Shown here piece by piece: positions 8,086 to 14,766 of a stretch of 14,766 nucleotides of DNA. The position numbers and the translations under genes were made by a program. The stretch is from contig JANBPK010001711.1 of the NCBI GenBank assembly GCA_027579435.1, positions 1 through 14,766 of the forward strand, given 5' to 3'. The notes under the pieces were generated by a model. The model had not been told where the DNA came from, did no database searches, and saw only the letters and a program-made list of their open reading frames with translations. The DNA comes from Candolleomyces eurysporus (lineage: Eukaryota > Basidiomycota > Agaricomycetes > Agaricales > Psathyrellaceae). Numbering within the stretch: the first letter of the stretch is position 1; each line of letters begins with the position of its first letter.

Positions 8086-9537
8086 ATGACAACCAGACCG
8101 GACCTTTCCTGGACAAAATACTTCTCAAGTGTTCATGGCTTTCCCCTTGGAGAGTCGAGACGCATCGAAACTGGTAAAAGCACACAGGATATCCAAAGGG
8201 GTGTATCGGTGTCATATAACAATACCTATTACCCCGGCTCGCATCATAATAACACGATGTTCCACGGTGCGTTCACCTCGTTCTCATCTGGCTCTGAGTT
8301 ACCTATGACGATACGACGCCTCTGTGTCTACAGGGAACGCAGAGGTGTACAATGGCCCGGTGCGGGGTCCAGGTGAGTTGGAGTGCTCCACCTACCGGGA
8401 AGCTAGACAGGGCTCATCATTATTATCAGCTTTGGTACAAAGATATTCTCGACCTCCTGCGGTGCGAGGCTTATACGAGCAGCGCCAGACACGGCCGCAT
8501 CAGCCGTACCATCATTCGTACCAAAGCAGTCAGTTTTCATTGCAGCCCTTGTCGCTGATAACAGCTGAATGATCCTTCTTCCTTGTTTCTTTTGGGGTGT
8601 TTCAATCCAACACGACCATTAAGGCGGAGGAGCAGGACGGTATCGCCCAGGCCCACCACCTCACCCACCACCTCTACCATCACCATGGCCATATATGACT
8701 CAGTACCATCAACCGTATGAGGGACAGTATGATACTGAGGGTGGAGAGTGCGCGGCTTGGGAGTACACATACGATCTGCAATATGAGGACCCACAATACC
8801 AAGACCCCCAGTATCGCGACCCGCATTACCCGCAATATCAGAGCCCACGGTACCAGTACTCATGGCAATACGGGGACTCACAATACTCGCGGTATCCGCA
8901 GGAGCAGCAACACCCACGCAACCAGCACCAGCACCAGCAGGCGTACACGCCTTCACCGAACCGGCACACCGATATCCCTCCCTCCGCTACGCACGGGGCA
9001 CCCACAGCAGCATTGCCTCGTGAGGCTCAGTGTTACTCCCGGTCGGAGTCGACGAACGGGCCCGGATACTACCAACAAGAAGGGAACTTGAATTCAAATT
9101 GGGCTCCTCGAGGCGAAAGGCCAGGTACATATTACGAAACGCTGCCTGAGTCCCCCGTGTTCCCACTGGAACTGTCCGAAGATGTCGACGAAGAAAGGGT
9201 TTCACCGCAGCAGCCACCGGAAGAGTTCCGAAGGGAGAATACGACCACAGGTGTAGCAGAACCAGTGACAGACGGGCCTCAGCGCCAGGAAAACGGTAAT
9301 ACCTCTGGCCATCGCGCTCCCGCACACCTTGCCGAATCATCGGCGGGGTCTTCGAAGAAGGGGAAGGAGAAAAAGATCAAGAAGAGGGGTAGTTGGATGA
9401 CCTCGTTTTTCAAGAGGAGCCCCGGGAACCCGAACTTGGACCCTTCTGGTGGAGACTCGGAAGGGAACGATACGAAGGGATCCAAGTCCAAGTCGAAATT
9501 GAAGTGGAATTTGATTTTGGGCTCTGGGACGAAGTAG
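8086..9537 (+). CDS. Tyr/Gln-rich intrinsically disordered protein, unknown function
   Basis: I do not recognise this family. A consistent model has exons 8086-8266, 8334-8372, 8430-8528 and about 8636-9537, encoding 406 residues. The first two introns have strong sites (GTGCGT...CTACAG, 67 nt; GTGAGT...TATCAG, 57 nt) and keep frame. The third (GTCAGT...GAGCAG, 107 nt) has a weaker donor, and an acceptor 15 nt later is equally possible. The start has A at -3. After a Pro-rich stretch, residues 130-210 hold 16 tyrosines in repeats of the type Y-x-DPQ, with Gln and Arg: a prion-like low-complexity region. The rest is polar and disordered, followed by a lysine-rich motif KKGKEKKIKKRGSWMTSFFKR near 347-367 and a basic C-terminal tail. 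No enzyme motif or membrane segment is seen. A role in RNA or condensate biology is only a guess from composition. Confidence 0.68.
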
Positions 9538-10052
9538 GAGCTATTAGGATCATGATACTGGTGGTTCAGGTCTGGGACCGGGGTACTAGTTTATTTGGCT
9601 ACTATTTATCTATTTATTGAGCCTCATGTCGCTAATATATTATCGGTACCCGGTGAATTCGTTCGTATTCGCCCTGCTCTCTTGGACTTTTTCAATCGTT
9701 CGTTGAGTAGCTACCAGTAAGTGACGCAGACAGCATAAATGATTCATGATCAGGGTGAGCTAACTCGGGCTTCAAGCTGAGATTGCTCTGCTGGGCCGAA
9801 GCGGAGCGAGGCATTTCCTGTATTTTATAATTCGTTTTGTTAATGGGATCGATATATTACGATTCGACGATCCAACGATGGGCCTAACCTACATATTCGT
9901 GCGGGGGGATGAGGTCATATGAGCCATCTTCAATGGGCAAGTGCGGAAAAATCGTCATGATCAAAAGATCAATCGTCGGAAGGAAAGCATTGACAATGCG
10001 AAAGACCACATAACATACGCACTCCTATTTTCCTCACTCTCATCCCTCGATC
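9538..10052. other. Convergent intergenic region
   Basis: This 515-bp stretch separates the 3-prime ends of the 8086-9537 gene and the prefoldin gene. An AT-rich run near 9600-9620 (TATTTATCTATTTATTGA) may serve in 3-prime end formation for the left gene. I see no open frame or RNA gene. Confidence 0.5.
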
Positions 10053-11006
10053 CTACCGGCCCTCCTTGCCCTCCTCCTTCTCTGCAGCAATCCTCTTGTC
10101 CCTCCTCTGTTTGACGTCCCAATTATACACCCTCGCTGTGTTAACCTCCATGATCGTTAGCTGTTCTCTTAGGAACTCGAGATCTTCGATCGTGTTTTGG
10201 AGGTTTTGTTGTGCGGCTTCTAGGCGGGTGTTCAAGAGAGATTGGGCCTGAGGGAGTTTGTAGGAGAGCATTACGTTGGCCTAGAGCGCATATTAACATT
10301 CAATTGGGGAGGGAAGGAGAAAAAAGGGACAAGGGGGAAAGACGCACCCCTAGCCATAGGTAGACGCTATCGGATTCTTCGAGTTGCGCTTCGGCGTAGA
10401 GCGTATCGTTGAGTTCGTATGTTGTTGTGATCGGTTTTAGGTTTGAGGGGTCTTCTTCGTCTTCCTCGTCTTCTAGATCGTCGTCGTCGAGGTCGTCTTC
10501 ATCATTCTCGGTCTTCGATTTACCCTCCTAAATAAATCGCAAGCGCCAATAAATTAGCCGTCCCGTCAGCGGATAATTCAAGGGTTGATGCAAAGGGATG
10601 GAGCGTACTCACCCTCCTTTCCTGCAAGTATTCAACGACATCCAGCGTCTTCCTAATATCAGGTATCTTCTCTTCCAAACTCGTCCGCCTTTGCGTCAAG
10701 TTTGCTTCCATGTACCGGTACTTCCTAGATTTCGTCTTCGTTGTTAGCACGAATGCCAACGGTGAAAATTAACGGGATGCGTACGCTATGGCATCTTGGA
10801 ACGCTCGTAATGTCGTTTCGATACTGTCGGAGGAATCGTCCGACATATATTCGTCGACATTTGCCTATCTCACGATTATCACGGTCTACGATTAGTTTAT
10901 GGTGACGGAAGGGTAGGCGGGGTCGGGCACGTACGATGAAGGGAGCTTTTGGAATACCGCGAGGGTTTCTCTCTTCTGAGAAGATGGTTTTTGGTTTTGA
11001 GGCCAT
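10053..11006 (-). CDS. PAC10: Prefoldin subunit 3 (Pac10/VBP1 family)
   Basis: Prefoldin is a cytosolic hexameric chaperone that hands nascent actin and tubulin to the CCT chaperonin; subunit 3 is one of its two alpha-type subunits. Five exons on the minus strand, 10935-11006, 10785-10864, 10613-10724, 10348-10527 and 10053-10280, join in frame to 223 residues. Introns are 60-85 nt with GTACGT, GTACGC, GTGAGT and GTGCGT donors. Family hallmarks are the N-terminal NPRGIPKAPFI, the first helix AKYRYMEANLTQRR, the hairpin region TLYAEAQ...VYLWLGANVML, and the C-terminal helix ending EVNTARVYNWDVKQRR, nearly the same as in animal and yeast homologues. An acidic Asp/Glu-rich insert of about 20 residues precedes the beta hairpin, as in some other fungi. 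The gene is complete. It is divergent from MRD1, with 363 bp between the two start codons. Confidence 0.96.
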
Positions 11007-11369
11007 GGCGAATGAATGAAGGGCTAGGAGAGATCGAGCGCTCAGCTGCAGATTAGATTGGCTGGCTGATGGGCGGCAATACCCGAGCGGAGCTTGATTT
11101 AGGAGGTTCGGCATGTCTTTTTCTGGAGCTTCTTGAGGCGACACTCGACGCTCTTGAGGGATAAACTTCAACCTATATCTGCTGCAATAAAAATTCCTCC
11201 TATTTCACATCCCTGCAATACAACCTTCGGTACAAACCAGCCATCCGTTAAACCTGATCCGGTCGGACTTCCAAACCCACCTGATAAAACGACCCATCAA
11301 AAGCGCGTCAACCAACAATTTTTTCAGGTTCGTCTTCTCCCTTTGCCTGTATTCCCCTGGTATGCCAAT
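11007..11369. promoter_or_regulatory. Shared promoter region of PAC10 and MRD1
   Basis: The two divergent start codons are 363 bp apart, so both promoters and leaders must lie here. I see no clear TATA box. Pyrimidine-rich runs near 11320-11355 precede the MRD1 start. An in-frame ATG for MRD1 exists at 11133, but the sequence between it and 11370 does not look like MRD1. Co-regulation of the chaperone and ribosome-biogenesis genes is possible but not shown. Confidence 0.55.
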
Positions 11370-14300
11370 ATGTCAACTCGACTGATAGTCAAAAACCTTC
11401 CAGACTATGTCACGCCCGACCGCCTCCGCCAACATTTTCAGCAAAAAGGCAGTCCTGCATGTACACTCACGGACGCCAAAGTCTCGCTGAAACGAGATGG
11501 AACCTCGAGGCGGTTTGGGTTTGTGGGGTTCAAGACCTCCCAGGAGGGACAGAAGGCTAGGGAGTGGTTTGATAAAACGTTTATCGATTCGACGAGGATT
11601 AGTGTCGGGGTTGTAGAGGTGAGTTGCGCTTTTCTTCTGTCTTTTGATTACCAGGGCGCAGGCTTATAGGTTTGTCTTTGGTGATTTTTTTGTAGGAAAA
11701 AGGCCACGAACCTTCGCCGAGACCTAACAAACGTCCAAGGCTAGGTCCATCGCCTACCGAAGCTCCGTCGTCTACGTCTACGGCGAAAGGTAAATCAAAA
11801 GACTCGGGACCGTCCGCCTCTGGCTCCGGGAACAAGCAGCTGGAGCAGTTTTTGGAAGTAATGAAACCGAAGACGAAGAAAGGGCCTTCGTGGGCTAACG
11901 AGGATTCCGTTCCTCAGCCTTCCGCCCTCCATCCACCCGCAAAATCTACCTCGACGTCCGCTAAGACGAAAGAAGATAGTGGAGATGACGAGGACGTGGA
12001 GATGGCCGACGAAGATTCGTCAGCCCTGCCACCAGCTTCGCAACCGTTGTCTGATATGGAATGGCTGAAGCAGCGGATGACGTCCAACGTTGACAAAGTC
12101 GTTGAAGAAAAGGCGTTCGAGCAGTCTGACGACGAGGATGGCGGTAAGGACAATCAGGACGACGAAGGGGTATGTCGTATCCCACTGTCACGGATTATCT
12201 GGCTCTGATGTGGATACTACTAGATGGCGGTTGAAGACACAAAACCGGAGGAAGGAGTGAAAGATCCTATCAAAGAGACCATCCTCCAAACTGCCCGATT
12301 ATTCGTTCGCAATCTGACGTTCTCGTGCACGGAGGAAGAGCTAGAGGAACATTTCAAACCGTTTGGAAACGTCACGCAGGTGAGAATTCATTCTTAGCCT
12401 TTTCATGTCATTTCGTGTTCTATTCTCCCTCTTCTCCCTCGACCCAACCTCGACCTCTAACCCATGGGGCATCAAGGGCTTGACGATCTTTGATGATACC
12501 ATTTAGATAGGGACATCAGACCTCCGCCATCGTGCGGGGGCATGTTGATCCACATATCGATAGTAGAAATTTTATCTGAGTCTCCCTTCCTTCTTAATGC
12601 TCCTTTTCGGAATTCACCAGCTTTACTGACTTTTCCTTCTATTTTTCAGGTGAGAACGCGACCCGAATTTTCTAAGCGCTCAAGGATGATACCTCTTAGA
12701 TAGGGACATCAGACCTCTTCTTGTGGGGGGAATGTTGATTCACAATATCGATAGTAGAAATTTTATCTGAACTTTCTCTTTCTCTTTCTCGGCGCTCGAC
12801 GACGGCAATGCTGACTTATTCCATTGATAGGTTCATATCCCCATCGACCTCAACACCAAACAAGCCAAAGGTCTAGCCTACGTCACGTTTGCGTCCCCCA
12901 CAGAGGCCCTCGCTGCGTACGACGCTCTGGATAAATCATCCTTCCAGGGTCGGTTGTTGCATATCCTGGGTGCTGTCGATCGTCGAGGGGGTCCCAACGC
13001 CGATGTGGAGGGAGCCGAAGGGAAGGCAAAGAGGGTAACGGTGAAGGGGGAGAAAGAGGCGAAGCGGAAGGCCGTAGCGGGGAAAGAGTTCAATTGGAGC
13101 ATGTTGTACATGAATGTTAGTCGTTTCTTTAATTTGAACTGGGTTTTGGTGCTCATTGGGAATCTCTTCCTTTTATTTGTTTCGTGCGATAGAGCGACGC
13201 TGTGGCCTCCTCGATCGCTGATAGGATGGGGATACCTAAAACCGCCATTCTCAACCCCGACTCTTCCTCCGAAAGCTCAACGAGCAATCCAGCGGTCAAG
13301 TTGGCACTTGCGGAAACGCATATCATAACGGAGACGAAGGCGTACCTCGAGTCGCACGGGGTAGTCCTATCCTCTTTCCAATCAAACTCCAATTCGCGTC
13401 CACGCAGATCGGATACGGTCATCCTCGTCAAAAATATACCCTACGGAACTACCGAAACTCAGATTCGCGAGCTCTTCGAACCTCACGGGGAGTTGGTGCG
13501 TGTTCTGGTCCCTCCGGCGGGTACAATTGCTGTTGTGGAGTACGTTAAAGCGGAGGAGGCGGCGAAGGGCTTTAGGAGTGTGGTGTACAGGAGGATGGGG
13601 AACTCGATTGTGTACCTGGAGAAGGGACCGGTCGGGATGTTCGATCCGAGCTCTGGTGGGGAAAGTGGGGTGTCGGAAGAGACGAAGGAGATGTTGGAGA
13701 AGACGGTGGTCAGGGTCTCCGAGGGCGGAGATAAGGTGGAGGCGGAGGCGGGGGGAGAGGGAGAGACAGGAGGAGCGGGGACGACGCTATATGTCAAGAA
13801 CCTCTCGTTCGCGACGACTCAGGAAAAATTCTCTTCGGTCTTTGCTTCGCTTCCCTCATTCCTCTTTGCTCGGATACAAACGAAACCGGACCCTAAAAAG
13901 CCCAACTCTAAATTGAGCATGGGTTACGGTTTTGTAGGGTTCAAAGACCCGGAAAGCGCCAAGAAAGCTCTGAAGAGTATGCAGGGCTTTGTGCTTGACG
14001 GGCACGAGCTGAACGTCAAGTTCGCGGGAAGGGGGAAGGAGGAGATGGAGAGAGATGTTTTGAGTGCGGAGAAAGGTACAGGGGCGAAGGCTAGGACGAC
14101 GAAGATGATCGTGAAGAACGTGCCGTTTGAGGCCACGAAGAAGGATATCAGGGATTTGTTCAGGTGCGTTGGCTCCCCTCATTTTTTCCAGCTCATTCTA
14201 TTTTTAGTTCTATCACTTGTTTGAAAGAAAAGCAAAGTTCGGTTTTACTGACATACNTTTTTTTCCAGTGCCCACGGAAAGCTAAAATCAGTCCGTCTGC

Positions 14301-14581
14301 CCAAGAAATTCGATTCGCGAACACGAGGTTTTGCTTTCCTCGAATTTGTCACCCGGCACGAGGCGGAGAACGCTTTCAATGCTCTCAAGCATACACATTT
14401 ACTTGGGCGGCATCTTGTGCTCGAGTGGGCTGCCGAAGACGAAGAACAGGATTTGGATGCGCTTAGGAAAAAGGCGGGAGTTGGCTTTGGGGATGGAAAA
14501 GGGAATATGCCGGGGAGGAAGAGGAAGTTGGATATGCCGGGGAAGAAGGGAGAAGAGGATCCGGAAGGGTTGGAAGGTTAA
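11370..14581 (+). CDS. MRD1: MRD1, multiple RNA-binding domain protein of pre-rRNA processing
   Basis: MRD1 (animal RBM19) is a nucleolar protein that binds pre-rRNA and is needed for early cleavages that release 18S rRNA. Six exons (11370-11618, 11696-12169, 12224-12379, 12831-13115, 13193-14163, 14269-14581) join in frame to 815 residues, the usual fungal size. Five RRMs are visible: about 3-83 (LIVKNLP; RRFGFVGF), 266-343 (RLFVRNL; GLAYVTF), 464-533 (VILVKNIPYG), 586-666 (TLYVKNLSF; GYGFVGF) and 692-768 (MIVKNVPF; RGFAFLEF). Diagnostic MRD1 sequence between RRM2 and RRM3 reads FNWSMLYMNSDAVASSIADRMG and includes an exon junction. A Ser/Asp/Glu-rich linker (84-241) follows RRM1 and a basic tail ends the protein. 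The start at 11370 gives the family N-terminus. Most introns are 54-105 nt; intron 3 is 451 nt and splits RRM2. Confidence 0.96.
12485..12582 (+). ncRNA. Candidate intronic C/D-box snoRNA, copy 1
   Basis: A C-box-like TGATGA (12491-12496) and D box CTGA (12576-12579) enclose 89 nt, the normal C/D snoRNA size. Internal boxes are D-prime-like CAGA (12517-12520) and C-prime-like TGTTGAT (12543-12549). The 12 nt before the D-prime box, TAGATAGGGACA (12504-12515), are complementary to TGTCCCTATCTA of large-subunit rRNA, as I recall that sequence. GATAGTAGA (12559-12567) matches the adjacent rRNA TCTACTATC. Flanking AAGGG (12474-12478) and CCCTT (12584-12588) could pair as an external stem, but a standard terminal stem is missing. 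Such guides direct 2-prime-O-methylation in the nucleolus. The base before TGATGA is T, not the consensus purine. Confidence 0.6.
12678..12773 (+). ncRNA. Candidate intronic C/D-box snoRNA, copy 2
   Basis: This is the second copy of the same block. It keeps both putative rRNA-pairing segments unchanged (TAGATAGGGACA at 12697-12708, GATAGTAGA at 12750-12758), D-prime-like CAGA (12710-12713), C-prime-like TGTTGAT (12733-12739) and D box CTGA (12767-12770). Its C box is degenerate: GGATGA at 12684-12689 where copy 1 has TGATGA. Spacer bases between the D-prime and C-prime boxes differ more than the guide segments, as expected if the guides are under selection. The weak C box could mean a less active copy or a pseudogene. 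Confidence 0.5.
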
Positions 14582-14766
14582 GTTAAAGGCTCTTTTATCG
14601 TGTCCCTCTGTTTGCCGGACGAGGCGCTGCTACAATTCGAAATGAATTTCGTACTACTTTTCAAGGTGCTGGACAAAATAGCTTCGGTGATCTCATTGGT
14701 CGTAGGAGAGAGTAAGGAAACGAGGATCGATCTGGGGCATGACCCTTGTACTTTTCCTGGGTGCCA
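14582..14766 (+). other. MRD1 3-prime flank
   Basis: Sequence after the MRD1 stop, probably its 3-prime untranslated region. No AATAAA signal and no further gene are seen before the window ends. Confidence 0.5.

Larger units (their letters stand above)
12380..12830 (+). other. MRD1 intron 3: tandemly duplicated intron
   Basis: The intron runs from GTGAGAA after exon 3 to TGATAG before exon 4. At 12641-12656 it contains TTTTCAG directly followed by GTGAGAA, an acceptor and donor back to back with no exon between. The halves (12380-12649 and 12650-12830) share the donor word, a central block of about 88 nt (12492-12579 and 12685-12770) and a branch-like CTGACTT before the acceptor. A whole-intron tandem duplication explains this. 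It could be removed in one step or in two by recursive splicing; the protein is the same either way. Confidence 0.8.

Noticed and set aside
8537..8956. Minus-strand 139-codon open frame
   Set aside because: It is antisense to the tyrosine-rich coding exon; low complexity on the opposite strand explains it.
10725..11171. Minus-strand 148-codon open frame
   Set aside because: It reads through prefoldin exon 1 in another frame and through introns; the spliced prefoldin model explains the region.
11133..11369. In-frame upstream ATG extending MRD1 by 79 residues
   Set aside because: The extension is unlike the MRD1 family, which starts at the first RRM as at 11370; it overlaps the shared promoter.

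Overview
The window looks like nuclear DNA of a filamentous basidiomycete, probably an agaricomycete. The evidence is short introns (54-105 nt) with GTGAGT, GTACGT or GTGCGT donors, two conserved eukaryotic housekeeping genes packed head to head, and Ty3/gypsy-like retroelement sequence next to them. I cannot name the species. A few N bases (1214, 2405, 2426, 2432, 2490, 3725, 14257) point to a draft or consensus assembly.

Left part (1-5163) is mobile-element territory. Positions 1-376 hold a cluster of short repeats in both orientations that abruptly replaces the pol gene of a minus-strand Ty3/gypsy-like element. That element has a pol fragment (353-1222, protease plus the start of reverse transcriptase), gag (1229-2263), a decayed upstream extension of gag (to 3421) and a probable LTR (about 3445-3863). 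Beyond the LTR is a polypurine tract and a short open frame, suggesting the tail of a second copy. A 678-bp non-autonomous Tc1/mariner-like element (4486-5163) has nearly perfect 27-bp terminal inverted repeats and a TA target duplication.

Middle part (5164-8085) is poor in recognisable genes. It has one candidate small minus-strand gene (5274-5590), a second possible transposon end near 5935, an imperfect inverted repeat (about 7130-7295) and a promoter-like segment (7853-7916).

Right part (8086-14766) is ordinary gene-dense chromosome. It holds a four-exon plus-strand gene for a tyrosine/glutamine-rich disordered protein (8086-9537), the minus-strand prefoldin subunit 3 gene (10053-11006, five exons) and the plus-strand MRD1 gene (11370-14581, six exons, five RRMs, 815 aa). 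The last two diverge from a 363-bp shared promoter region.

The most interesting feature is MRD1 intron 3. At 451 nt it is several times longer than its neighbours and consists of two tandem intron-like copies meeting at an AG|GTGAGA junction. Each copy carries a conserved block of about 88 nt with C/D-box snoRNA features. One conserved 12-nt guide segment is complementary to a universally conserved stretch of large-subunit rRNA, as I recall that sequence. MRD1 acts in pre-rRNA processing, so a pair of intronic snoRNAs there would make functional sense. The prefoldin gene is a separate cytosolic chaperone function that shares only the promoter region.
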